Below are positions 44,093 to 52,149 of a stretch of 61,782 nt of DNA, one piece after another. This stretch comes from Arthrobacter nitrophenolicus (GTDB taxonomy: Bacteria; Actinomycetota; Actinomycetes; Actinomycetales; Micrococcaceae): assembly GCF_000332815.1 (NCBI RefSeq), contig NZ_AOFD01000023.1, forward strand, positions 1-61,782, read 5' to 3'. Every line of letters starts with the position of its first letter. Positions within the stretch are counted from its first letter, which is position 1. Both the position numbers and the translations under genes were made by a program. The notes under the pieces are model-generated. The model was not told the DNA's origin. It did not search any database and saw only the letters and a program-made list of their open reading frames with translations.

Positions 44093-44134
44093 CGCAAAAA
44101 CGCCGTCCCCCGATGGAGGACGGCGTTTTTTGCG
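44093..44134. terminator. Bidirectional terminator after glsB
   Basis: CGCAAAAACGCCGTCC (44093-44108) pairs with GGACGGCGTTTTTTGCG (44118-44134) with one bulged T. The A-run before and T-run after the GC stem make it effective in both directions. It terminates the glsB transcript ahead of the c-di-GMP operon promoter. Confidence 0.85.
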
Positions 44135-44153
44135 TTGGGGAAATATGGTGCGG

Positions 44154-44423
44154 CTACACCCTGCGGTGGCTGCGGTTGGTGACTGCCCCGTAGACCAGCA
44201 GGACGATGACGGAACCGAGGATGGCCAGGAGCCAGGTGCGGATATCGAAGAACTCCGCCAGCCCGCCGCCGAAGATCAGTGAACCGATCCAGCCGCCGAG
44301 GATGGCCCCGACAACCCCGAGGACCAGGGTGACCACCCAGCCGCCGCCTTGGCGGCCCGGCAGGATTGCCTTCGCAATAGCGCCAGCGATCAGGCCCAAA
44401 ATGAGAAATCCAAGAATGCCCAT
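44154..44423 (-). CDS. GlsB/YeaQ/YmgE-family stress membrane protein
   Basis: An 89-residue, three-TM glycine-rich membrane protein (transglycosylase-associated family). Typical features: GILGFLILGLIAGAIAKAI at the N-terminus, GRQGGGWVVTLVLGVVGAILGGW in the centre and a short basic tail. AAGGAG precedes ATG 44423. GlsB relatives anchor the DUF2382/Asp23-type stress proteins or respond to envelope stress. A TAAGCACACTGA element about 60-70 bases upstream resembles the site before the PRC/DUF2382 gene at 48357. Confidence 0.9.
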   Translation of the reverse strand: MGILGFLILGLIAGAIAKAILPGRQGGGWVVTLVLGVVGAILGGWIGSLIFGGGLAEFFDIRTWLLAILGSVIVLLVYGAVTNRSHRRV

Positions 44424-44483
44424 GTTGTCACTCCTTAATCAGTAAGTTGTGCCGGGCCCCCATATTCCGGTGTGCTAATTCAA

Positions 44484-44495
44484 TCAGTGTGCTTA
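44484..44495 (-). promoter_or_regulatory. TAAGCA-type site upstream of the GlsB-family gene
   Basis: Read on the minus strand, TAAGCACACTGA at 44495-44484 resembles the 12-bp palindrome TAAGCATGCTTA at 48220-48231 (9 of 12 positions), with the half-site GTAAGCA fully shared. Both precede stress-type genes, suggesting a common regulator. Confidence 0.35.
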
Positions 44496-44640
44496 CATGC
44501 CTGCAAGGCCTCAAAGATCACAGGATGACTGTCACTTTTCCCGCCGCATGCCGGCTTTTCCAGCCCGGGGCTGGCCGGAAATGCCGGTTGCCGCCTTGGA
44601 TAGGATGAAACGGTCCCCGCAACAGACCAAGGAGTCCGGC

Positions 44641-45507
44641 ATGTCCAGCCAGCGAACCGTCCGGCCGCGTGCCATATTCCTCGACATCGATGGTACGTAC
44701 GCCGACCATGGGCTGGCCCCGGAAGCCCACGTTGAGGCCGTCCGGACAGCGCGCCGGAACGGCCACCTGGTGTTCGTGTGCACCGGACGCCCGCTGTCCA
44801 TGGTGCCCGGCCACATCCTCGCGGCGGGGTTCGACGGCGTGATCACCGGCGCCGGAGCCCGGGTGGAAATGGACGGCGAGGTGCTCAAGGACTCCCGCTT
44901 CGAACCGGATGTGGCCGCCCGGATCGTCGAGACCCTGGATGTCCACAATGCCGCCTACATCCTGGAAGCGCCCGAGGCGCTGCACGGGCGCACCGGCGTG
45001 GACCGGCGCCTGCGGGAGGTGCTGGGACCCGTCTTCGCCGGACGCCCGCAGCACGACGGCGTCCTGAGCACCGACGTTGATCCGCTTGAGGACATCCTGG
45101 GGCCCATGCAGTACAGCGACGACCTCAGGTCCGTGTCCTTCGCCAAGATTTCCTGCTTCGACTCGCCGGTGCCGCTGACCGGCCTCATGCACCACTTTGG
45201 TCCCGAAGTGGGGCTGATCCCGAGTTCCCTCTCCGCGCTGGGCGACCGCGCCGGGGAGATCTACATGGCCGGAACGCACAAAGCCGTGGGCATCCAGGTG
45301 GTGGAGCAGCGGCTGGGGCTGAAGCGCGAGGACATTGTGGCGATCGGGGACAGCGCCAACGACATCGAGATGCTGGAGTACGCCGGCACGGGCATCGCCG
45401 TGGAGGGCGGCCACCCGGGCGTGCTGGCCGTCGCGGACAGGGTGACCCCCGGTCCCGCCGGCAACGGTGTGGCGCTCGCGTTTGCCGAACTGGGGCTGCT
45501 GACGTAG
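44641..45507 (+). CDS. HAD-superfamily Cof-type sugar/nucleotide phosphatase
   Basis: A 288-residue cytoplasmic HAD IIB (Cof) phosphatase. Motif I is FLDIDGTYADHG (nucleophile Asp and general acid), motif II is VCTGRP, and motifs III/IV are KAVGIQ and AIGDSANDIEML. The C2-type cap lies between motif II and the Lys. AAGGAG precedes ATG 44641. Substrate unspecified: family members act on sugar phosphates, pyridoxal phosphate or flavin precursors. It ends seven bases from the convergent UDP-glucose dehydrogenase gene. Confidence 0.92.
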   Translation: MSSQRTVRPRAIFLDIDGTYADHGLAPEAHVEAVRTARRNGHLVFVCTGRPLSMVPGHILAAGFDGVITGAGARVEMDGEVLKDSRFEPDVAARIVETLDVHNAAYILEAPEALHGRTGVDRRLREVLGPVFAGRPQHDGVLSTDVDPLEDILGPMQYSDDLRSVSFAKISCFDSPVPLTGLMHHFGPEVGLIPSSLSALGDRAGEIYMAGTHKAVGIQVVEQRLGLKREDIVAIGDSANDIEMLEYAGTGIAVEGGHPGVLAVADRVTPGPAGNGVALAFAELGLLT

Positions 45508-45513
45508 GAGGGC

Positions 45514-46928
45514 CTACCGTGCCCGGGAGGCCGGGACGCGGTCGGTGGCAGGAGCGGTGGTCGCGGGTGCGGCGCCGCCTGTAGGCATCCCGGCATTCGT
45601 GCCGAGGCCGCGCACAACCCAGCCACCAGCCCGCCAGGCATCGGCGTCCAGCACGTTGCGTGCGTCCAGCACCACCCGCCGTCGGACCAGCCCGCCCGCA
45701 GCGCTGGGGGAGAGCTGCCGGTATTCGTCCCATTCGGTCAGAAGCAGCACCAGCTCCGCGCCCTCCAGCGCGCGCCCGGTGGAGGTTTCGAACCGCAGCC
45801 GGGGGTACCGCCGCCAGGCATGGTTGACGGCTTTGGGATCCGTCACGGTCACGTGTGCCCCTGCGGCCGCGAGCCTGTCCGCCACGTCAAGGCTGGCGAG
45901 TCGCGGATATCATCAGTGTCCGGTTTGAAGGACGCCCCCAGCACGGTCACCGACCGGCCGGCCAGGGTTCCGCCACAGAGCTCCGCTGCCAGGTCCACCG
46001 TCCGGGACCGCTGCCCGAGGTTCACCGCATCCACCAGGCGCATCCAGTCCTCCACGGCGGCGACGCCGTGACCGGCTGCCTGCGACCGGAAGCTGCGGAT
46101 GTCCTTGGGCAGGCAGCCGCCGCCGAACCCCAGCCCGGCATGCAGGTACCGGTTCCCGATCCTTGGGTCCAGGCCCATCGCCTCGCTGAGTTCGCCCACG
46201 TCCGCCCCGGAGGCGTCGCAGAGTTCGGCCACGGCGTTGATGAAGCTGACCTTGGTGGCCAGGTAGGCGTTCGCTGCCGACTTGATAAGTTCCGCCGTCG
46301 CGAAATTGCAGACCAGCCGTGGAATCCCGGCACGGAGCAGCGGCTCATACACCGCGTCCAGCGCGGCTGTCACGCCCAGCGGCGCGCCGGTTGACGGATT
46401 GAAGGCGGCGCCCCGGCCGCCGTCCACTCCATAGACCAGCCGGTCCGGCACCAGCGAGTCCTTCACCGCGGTGCCCTGCCGGAGGAATTCGGGGTTCCAG
46501 CCCAGCAGCACGTCCGGCCGCCGGGCCAGGACTCCGCGGAGCATCTCCACCGTGCCCACCGGCACGGTGGATTTACCGACGACGACGGCGCCCGCGGCAA
46601 GGTGCGGCAGCAGCGTTCTCGCGGCGGAAACCAGGAAGGTGAGGTCGGCGGCGTCGGACGTTTTGTCCTGGGGAGTCCCTACACAAAGGAAGTGGACCTG
46701 CGCATCCTTCGCGTCGGCGGCATCGCTGGAGAAGCGCAGCCTGCCGTTGCTGCGCCCGTCCCGGAGCAGTTCGTCCAGTCCCGGCTCATGGAAGGGGGCG
46801 GCCCCGCGGCCCAATTGTTCAACTTTGGCGGGATCGACGTCGATACCCACCACCGTGTGGCCCATGGATGCCAGGGTGGCGGCGTGGACGGCACCAAGGT
46901 AGCCGCAGCCAATGACCGAGATTTTCAC
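45514..46928 (-). pseudogene. ugd: UDP-glucose 6-dehydrogenase, one frameshift
   Basis: NAD-dependent oxidation of UDP-glucose to UDP-glucuronate, about 471 residues repaired. The Rossmann motif VIGCGYLGAVHAA opens the protein; LCVGTPQ, GKSTVPVGT, NPEFLRQGTA, ELIKSAANAYLATKVSFINA and the catalytic-Cys block GFGGGCLPKD follow. Near 45892 one C is missing from GCC(C)TT; repair gives DSPALDVADRLAAAGAHV and continues through the UDP-binding C-terminal domain to 45514. GTG 46928 overlaps the glycosyltransferase stop as GTGA. UDP-glucuronate could feed a glycolipid or capsule-type polymer made with that glycosyltransferase. Confidence 0.9.
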
Positions 46929-48097
46929 TGAGCTGCCCCTGTCTTTGAAACGGATGTCCATGAACCGGATGCCCGTCCTGCCGGTGCTTCCGCCAGCACG
47001 TCGTTGTAATGGTTGACCAGTTCGGCGCAGAGGGCAGGCCAGGTCCTGTCCTGCACCGCTGCGTGGGCCATAGTGGCGAACGCCCGGCGTTTGGCGTCGT
47101 CACCCATCAGGTCCAGGACCCGGGCGCGCAGGGCGGACAGGTCGCCTGGTTCGTAGAGCCAGCCCGTCCGGGAATTCTCCACCAGGTCCAGGGGGCCGCC
47201 GCGGCCCGTGGCCACCACCGGTACCCCCGATGCCATAGCCTCCTGGATGGTCTGGCAGAACGTCTCGAACTCGCCGGGATGGACGAACAGGTCGAAGGAC
47301 GCCACGGCGCGTGCCAGGTCCTCGCCGCCCAGGAACCCGGTGAAGGCCGCGTCCGGCAGGGCCTCCTCCAGGGCGGCCCGCTGGGGACCGTCGCCCACGA
47401 TCACCAGTTTCGTGTTGGGAATCCCTGCCAGGGCTGCGAGGTCCTCAACCTGCTTCTCGACGGCGAGCCTGCCCACGTAGCCGATGATCCGCTGGCCGCC
47501 GGGGGCCACCGAAGCCCGCCACCCGTCGTCGCGCTTTGCCGGCGAAAACCGGGCGGTATCCACCCCGCGGCGCCACATCTGCACGCGGGGGATGCCGCGG
47601 CCGCGCAACTGGTTCAGCGCGAACGTGGACGGCGCCAGGGTGCGGGAGGCCAACAGATGGATGTTCTCGACCCGGTTCCAGGCCCAGTTCTCCAGGAACG
47701 GAACCCCATACCGGGCGGCGTAGCTGGGAACTTCGGTCTGGTAGATGGCCACGGTGGGGATCCCCAGCTGGTGCGCTGCCTGCGCCGCCCGCCAGCCGAG
47801 GACAAACGGCGAGGCTAGGTGGACCACGTCCGGTGCGTAATCGGCAAGGATTCTCTTGACCCGGTACACACCGCCCATCGCCACCCGGACGTTCGTGTAT
47901 CCCGCCAGCGGCACGGCGGGCAGGCGGTGGACCGCGGCACCCTTGACCTGGTCCGGTGTTTCCCCGTCCTGGGTGGATGGCGCAATGACCAGGACGTCGT
48001 CGCCCCGGTCCTGCAGGTGGTCCAACACCCTAAGGATGGAGTGCGTCACACCGTTCATCAGCGGCAGGAATGATTCAGCAACAATTGCGATCCTCAC
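46925..48097 (-). CDS. GT4-family glycosyltransferase (MgtA/PimB-like)
   Basis: Retaining GT-B glycosyltransferase, 390 residues. The N-terminus RIAIVAESFLPLMNGVTHSI is characteristic of the MgtA/PimB-type group, which transfers mannose or glucuronate-related sugars to diacylglycerol or phosphatidylinositol. Donor-binding features are in the C-terminal half: GRLAVEKQVEDL, VIVGDGPQRAAL and the E-x7-E element EFETFCQTIQEA. It overlaps ugd by four bases. Corynebacterineae use a related enzyme to make glucuronosyl-diacylglycerol-based glycolipids, which fits UDP-glucuronate supply by Ugd; the exact acceptor is inferred. Confidence 0.88.
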   Translation of the reverse strand: MRIAIVAESFLPLMNGVTHSILRVLDHLQDRGDDVLVIAPSTQDGETPDQVKGAAVHRLPAVPLAGYTNVRVAMGGVYRVKRILADYAPDVVHLASPFVLGWRAAQAAHQLGIPTVAIYQTEVPSYAARYGVPFLENWAWNRVENIHLLASRTLAPSTFALNQLRGRGIPRVQMWRRGVDTARFSPAKRDDGWRASVAPGGQRIIGYVGRLAVEKQVEDLAALAGIPNTKLVIVGDGPQRAALEEALPDAAFTGFLGGEDLARAVASFDLFVHPGEFETFCQTIQEAMASGVPVVATGRGGPLDLVENSRTGWLYEPGDLSALRARVLDLMGDDAKRRAFATMAHAAVQDRTWPALCAELVNHYNDVLAEAPAGRASGSWTSVSKTGAAQ

Positions 48098-48196
48098 CCC
48101 TCCACCGTGGGTGCCGGCCTAACGTAGCGGGGGAGAACGCGTGACCCGGAGGGAAAGCTTGGGTGAACGGCAGAAGGTCCGGTTCAAAAAAATTAC

Positions 48197-48231
48197 TAAG
48201 TAGGCTTTGCAATTGATGATAAGCATGCTTA
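48197..48231. promoter_or_regulatory. Tandem TAAGCATGCTTA-like sites upstream of the PRC/DUF2382 gene
   Basis: TAAGCATGCTTA (48220-48231) is a perfect 12-bp palindrome. A degenerate copy TAAGTAGGCTTT begins 23 bases upstream (48197-48208). The two are about two helical turns apart, a geometry for cooperative binding, and lie about 125 bases before ATG 48357 in an AT-rich island. Confidence 0.5.
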
Positions 48232-48356
48232 CGGTAGTGGGGCAGCCAGTACTCACAGCCTCAAGCAGCCGGGGCGGTGTCCGGCACGGGAACCCCCGTG
48301 CCGGACCATCCACAGCTGGCGAGACCCAAGTGCAACGACACATCCAAGGAGACGTC

Positions 48357-49217
48357 ATGCTCAACCGGGAAAACATTGAAGACCTGCTCAACAGGAACGG
48401 CAACGTCGTCGGCTCCGACGGCGAGAAGATCGGCTCGATCGGCCAGCTGTACGCGGACGACGATACGGGTGAACCGACGTGGGTCACCGTAAAGACGGGA
48501 CTTTTCGGCACCTCCCAGTCCTTCGTTCCCGTTGAAGGCGCGCACACCCAGGGCGATGACCTGGTGGTTCCGTACACCAAGGAACACGTCAAGGACGCAC
48601 CGCGCGTGGACGTGGACGGCCACCTCACCCCCGAGGAAGAGGACCGCCTCTACACCCACTACGACCGCGGCGCCCGCACCTACTCCGACGCCCGGGACGA
48701 CGTGGACCTCCAGGGCGACGCCGACCTCAACGCCGGTACCCCGACGGCCGGCATCGGCCGGGACCGGGATCTCACTGACCGCGACCTCACTGACCGCGAC
48801 AGGGGCACGGTGGGCCATGACACCTCAGGCCCCAATACCGACGACGCGATGACCCGTTCCGAGGAACGGCTCCACGTTGGCACCGAGCGCGAAACTGCAG
48901 GCCGGGCGCGGCTGCGGAAGTATGTCACCACGGAACACGTCACCAAGACCGTCCCTGTGCAGCGTGAGGAAGTCCGCCTGGAGCGCGAACCCGTCACCGA
49001 CGCCAACCGCGGCGATGCGATGCGCGGACCGGACATCAGCGAAGAAGAGCACGAGGTGACCCTGCACGAGGAGCGCCCCGTGGTCGAGAAGGAAACCGTG
49101 CCGGTGGAACGGGTCCGCCTCGACAAGGACGTTGTCCAGGACGAGGTCCGGGTCGATGAGGAAGTCCGCAAGGAACACATTGACGCTGACGGCGTGGACC
49201 GCGACCGCCGCCTCTGA
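48357..49217 (+). CDS. PRC-barrel and DUF2382 stress protein
   Basis: A 286-residue acidic cytoplasmic protein. Residues ~5-75 form a PRC-barrel (GNVVGSDGEKIGSIGQLYAD, WVTVKTGLFG, VPYTKEHVKDAP). A low-complexity linker contains a DRDLT tandem repeat encoded by two 15-base units (48762-48791). Residues ~170-280 are DUF2382, marked by alternating charged repeats (KTVPVQREEVRLEREPV, VTLHEERPVVEKETVPV). AAGGAG precedes ATG 48357. Such proteins are induced by general stress in actinobacteria; biochemical role unknown. Confidence 0.9.
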   Translation: MLNRENIEDLLNRNGNVVGSDGEKIGSIGQLYADDDTGEPTWVTVKTGLFGTSQSFVPVEGAHTQGDDLVVPYTKEHVKDAPRVDVDGHLTPEEEDRLYTHYDRGARTYSDARDDVDLQGDADLNAGTPTAGIGRDRDLTDRDLTDRDRGTVGHDTSGPNTDDAMTRSEERLHVGTERETAGRARLRKYVTTEHVTKTVPVQREEVRLEREPVTDANRGDAMRGPDISEEEHEVTLHEERPVVEKETVPVERVRLDKDVVQDEVRVDEEVRKEHIDADGVDRDRRL

Positions 49218-49238
49218 GTAACGGAAGTAAGAACAGTC

Positions 49239-49272
49239 GACGCCGGGAGCCTACTTGGAGGCTCCCGGCGTC
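49239..49272 (+). terminator. Terminator hairpin after the PRC/DUF2382 gene
   Basis: GACGCCGGGAGCCT (49239-49252) pairs perfectly with AGGCTCCCGGCGTC (49259-49272) around the loop ACTTGG. The 14-bp stem is strong, though no U-tract follows. Confidence 0.75.
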
Positions 49273-49300
49273 GCCGTGCTTGCAGAATTCAGAAAAACGC

Positions 49301-49631
49301 TGGTGCAGCCTCCGCCGAAACGGCGGCTGCACCAGCCAGTAGGACGAATATCTTCAGAACTTAGTGTTCATCTCTCATTCGCGGCTCCTGTTTCCCGGCT
49401 TACGGTTTCCGGGCCCTCGCCGGCCTGCTCTCGATGCCGCTGTTCGTTCACCGGACGGAGACCAGCCGTACTCTCGAGGCACCCTGGGGGTGCCGGTGTT
49501 TGCAGTAAATCCCATTTTACGGCGGACCCTGCTAAAAAGCGCCGGGAAAAGCCGTGCAACCAGCGGTTGATGCTGGCCGCAAGCCTGTCGCTTCCAGGCC
49601 TGGCGGACCCGCCGTGACACCATGGAACACG
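49301..49631. other. Intergenic stretch with two further hairpins, no gene
   Basis: From the PRC/DUF2382 stop to the DUF6350 start, no coding potential is convincing. Besides the terminator it holds TGGTGCAG..CCGCCG (49301-49317) pairing with CGGCGG..CTGCACCA (49321-49334), and GGCACCC/GGGTGCC (49478-49484, 49488-49494). If the DUF6350 protein starts at GTG 49554 instead, the gap is shorter. Confidence 0.4.
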
Positions 49632-50945
49632 ATGAAACTGCGCGCCGACCAGACCGGAGACCGTGGCCTCCCCATGCCCCTGTGGCTGCAGGGTGCCCTC
49701 GAAACAGCCCAGGCGGCTGTCATTTCCGCGCTGGTGGTGATCGCGCCGATCATTGCCGTCTGGGCCACCGCAGGCTTCCAGGACGGGCATTTCGACACCC
49801 TGGCCCGGCTCGCCGGGCAGTCCTGGCTGCTGGTCCACGGTGTGCCGCTCGCGCTCACGGCCGCGGGGTCGGACACCGCCGCGCACGGTGACGCCGGCCT
49901 CCTGACACTCGTTCCCCTGGGGCTGACCCTGATCCCGTTCCTGCTGGCGTGGCGTGCGGGCCGGCGCCTGGCGCGGGCGTCCTACACGGACCAGCTCTGG
50001 CAGGCGCTGCTGGGATCGTGGCTTGTCTACTCCGCCTTCGGTGCGGCCACCGGATTCGTATGCCGCACAGCGGACGTCGGCATCAACCTGGGGCACGCCA
50101 TGCTGGTTCCCCTGGTTCCCTACGCCCTGGGAATGGTGATCGGCGCCCGCCGCGAGGCCGGGTCCTGGAGCCGGCTGATCAGCGTCGACGCTGTGGACTG
50201 GATCTCACGCACCAGCCAGCATTCCCGCTGGGCGGGCTCCTACTTGGCTTCCGCTGCCAAGGCCGGCTTTGTGGCCGTGGTGTCCGCCCTGGCGCTTGCC
50301 TCGGCGCTGCTGGCCGTGGACTTGTTCATCCACTGGAACCTGGTGGTCGCCGTTTATGAAGCGCTCGACGCCGGCGCCATCGGAGGTGCGGCCCTCACCG
50401 TTGCGCAGCTTGGCTACCTGCCCAACCTGGTGGTCTTCGCCCTCGCATGGACGTCCGGGGCGGGTTTTGCCATGGGGGTCGGCTCGCAGGTGGGTCCCCT
50501 CGGCACCGCCGTCGGACCGCTGCCCTCCATCCCCGTGCTGGCGGCCATTCCGAGCGGGCCGCTCGATTATGCCGTCGTTGCCCTGATCGTCCCGGTGCTG
50601 GCCGGCGTCCTGGCGGGGTGGTGGTTCCTCCGGGAAGGCGAGAACCATTTTGACGAGTGGCTTGCCATCAAGATCCGGGCGCGCTGGTTCACGGCCTCCA
50701 TCTCCACCCTGGTGCTTGGCGTGCTGACCGGGCTGGCTGCCGGGCTGCTGGCTATGGCGGCGGCCTGGCTGGCCCGTGGTTCGGCAGGCATCGGGCGGCT
50801 GACGGAGATCGGCCCGGACCCGTTGTGGACGGGAGTCTGGGTGGCCGCCGAGGTGGGTGCCGGCGTCGTGATTGGCTATGCAGCGGGTCCCTGGCTGGAA
50901 CGCGAGCGGGCCGCCAAAGAAGAGGACGCCGAACTGGTCCACTGA
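49632..50945 (+). CDS. DUF6350-family polytopic membrane protein
   Basis: A membrane protein of 437 residues with about 10-11 hydrophobic segments, matching the actinobacterial DUF6350 family that is typically found beside purN-purH as here. ATG 49632 (MKLRADQTGDRG) gives the usual short N-terminus, but GTG 49554, with GGGAAAAG upstream, would add 26 residues; both lack a strong site. The C-terminus is a short charged cytoplasmic tail (RERAAKEEDAELVH). Function is not known. Confidence 0.78.
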   Translation: MKLRADQTGDRGLPMPLWLQGALETAQAAVISALVVIAPIIAVWATAGFQDGHFDTLARLAGQSWLLVHGVPLALTAAGSDTAAHGDAGLLTLVPLGLTLIPFLLAWRAGRRLARASYTDQLWQALLGSWLVYSAFGAATGFVCRTADVGINLGHAMLVPLVPYALGMVIGARREAGSWSRLISVDAVDWISRTSQHSRWAGSYLASAAKAGFVAVVSALALASALLAVDLFIHWNLVVAVYEALDAGAIGGAALTVAQLGYLPNLVVFALAWTSGAGFAMGVGSQVGPLGTAVGPLPSIPVLAAIPSGPLDYAVVALIVPVLAGVLAGWWFLREGENHFDEWLAIKIRARWFTASISTLVLGVLTGLAAGLLAMAAAWLARGSAGIGRLTEIGPDPLWTGVWVAAEVGAGVVIGYAAGPWLERERAAKEEDAELVH

Positions 50946-50966
50946 AGTGGACGCCCGGGGTAGATG

Positions 50967-51398
50967 CTAGGGAAGCTGCGCGGGCAGCGACTTCTCAAGC
51001 TGTATGCGGCAGGCAGTCTGGGCCTGGTCCGTCAGCGCCCGGCCCACGCACGCCTGATATTCGCGGATCTCGTCGAAGAACACCGCCGTCACGACGATCA
51101 GCAGCACCAGGATGGCCGAGACCACCATCCCCGAGATGGTCCCGATGAGGACGAGCTTGGACTCCCGCAACCGCACTGCCCGGACCAGCAGGACCACGCC
51201 CAGGGCCAGGCTGGCGGCCGTGAGGATGGCCGTGAGCCAGAGGTAGTTGACGTCCAGCTGGTAGACGAAGAACGCGCCCAGGACCGAGACGACGAACATC
51301 CGGAACAGCGTGTGGGTCCTGGCGAGCGAGGCTTTTGCCGCCTCGCTGAGCGGAGCTCTGGTCCGCTGCTGCTGCGCCGGTTCGGGGTTGCTGTTCAT
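50967..51398 (-). CDS. Small membrane protein
   Basis: A 143-residue protein with three hydrophobic segments (about 34-52, 56-76 and 88-112) and polar ends. ATG 51398 (MNSNPEPAQQQRT) is used; a longer in-frame extension would run antisense through purN and is rejected. The C-terminal part contains two cysteines (YQACVGRALTDQAQTACRI) that may pair outside the membrane. Family not recognised; conserved position beside purN suggests it is a real gene. Confidence 0.7.
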   Translation of the reverse strand: MNSNPEPAQQQRTRAPLSEAAKASLARTHTLFRMFVVSVLGAFFVYQLDVNYLWLTAILTAASLALGVVLLVRAVRLRESKLVLIGTISGMVVSAILVLLIVVTAVFFDEIREYQACVGRALTDQAQTACRIQLEKSLPAQLP

Positions 51399-51425
51399 GT
51401 TTTCCAGCCTACGCGAGGCTGCCCA

Positions 51426-51431
51426 TAAGCT
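51426..51431 (+). promoter_or_regulatory. -10 candidate of a near-leaderless purN transcript
   Basis: TAAGCT ends six bases before ATG 51438, and no ribosome binding site is visible, so initiation at or near the start codon is plausible. Upstream, CAGCCT (51405-51410) and AGGCTG (51416-51421) form a small palindrome between the divergent genes. Confidence 0.3.
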
Positions 51432-51437
51432 AGACCA

Positions 51438-52007
51438 ATGCGCATCGTAGTCCTCGTTTCCGGCACCGGGTCCAATCTCCAGGCAGTAATTGATGCGGTG
51501 AAGGCCGGCGAACTGGACGTCGAAATCGCCGCCGTGGGGGCCGACCGCCCGGGGACCTACGGCGTGGAACGCTCCGCAGCCGCCGGCATCCCCACGTTCG
51601 TGGTGGACTTCAAGGCCTACCCGGACCGCGCGGAGTGGAACAGCGCGCTCACCAAAGCTGTGGCTGCCTTCGAACCGGATGTTGTGGTGTCTTCCGGGTT
51701 CATGCGGATCGTGAGTCCTGAGTTCATCGACGCGTTCAACGGCAAATACCTGAACACCCACCCGGCGCTGCTGCCGGCGTTCCCCGGGGCCCACGGTGTG
51801 CGGGAAGCGATGGCGTACGGCGTGAAAGTCACCGGCTGCACGGTGCACTGGGCCGACGCCGGCGTGGACACGGGCCCCATCATCGCCCAGGAAGCCGTGG
51901 CCGTCGAGGACGGCGACACTGAGGAAACCCTGCACGAACGCATCAAGGTGGTGGAGCGCCGGCTCCTGGTCTCCACGCTGGCAGACCTCGCCGCCGCCCA
52001 AGCCTGA
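51438..52007 (+). CDS. purN: Phosphoribosylglycinamide formyltransferase
   Basis: Third step of purine synthesis: transfers formyl from 10-formyl-THF to GAR. It has 189 residues. All key motifs are seen: phosphate loop GTGSNLQAVI, GFMRI, active-site Asn/His in LNTHPALLPAFPGAHG and the catalytic Asp in GVDTGPIIAQE. purH lies 1.6 kb downstream on the same strand, separated by an inserted convergent transporter gene. DUF6350-purN-purH is a common actinobacterial order. Confidence 0.97.
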   Translation: MRIVVLVSGTGSNLQAVIDAVKAGELDVEIAAVGADRPGTYGVERSAAAGIPTFVVDFKAYPDRAEWNSALTKAVAAFEPDVVVSSGFMRIVSPEFIDAFNGKYLNTHPALLPAFPGAHGVREAMAYGVKVTGCTVHWADAGVDTGPIIAQEAVAVEDGDTEETLHERIKVVERRLLVSTLADLAAAQA

Positions 52008-52040
52008 CCCGGGGACCTGACCCGGACCCCTGACCCGCCG

Positions 52041-52140
52041 TCGACGCGCAGGTTACTTTTCGACGCTCACATGCACGGGCGCAACTGAAATATACGGTGC
52101 GCACATGCATATGCGTGTCGGCAGCGGATTTGCGCGTCGA
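52041..52140. repeat. 100-bp intergenic element with perfect 10-bp terminal inverted repeats
   Basis: TCGACGCGCA (52041-52050) and TGCGCGTCGA (52131-52140) are exact inverse complements. Inside are near-repeats CTCACATGCA (52066-52075) and CGCACATGCA (52100-52109), and ACATGCATATGCGTGT, which is palindromic apart from wobble pairs. The element fills the convergent gap between purN and the MFS gene. Size and terminal symmetry resemble the 103-bp element at 21868-21970, though sequences differ. Confidence 0.5.
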
Positions 52141-52149
52141 AGGCAGCCT

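Noticed and set aside
31303..45900. Programmed ribosomal frameshifting as explanation for the split genes
   Set aside because: There are no slippery heptamers with downstream structures common to the sites, the genes are unrelated, and nearly all need one extra base. A technical cause is simpler.
51399..52001. N-terminal extension of the small membrane protein frame through purN
   Set aside because: Antisense to purN and unlike the rest in composition; ATG 51398 gives a normal short membrane protein.
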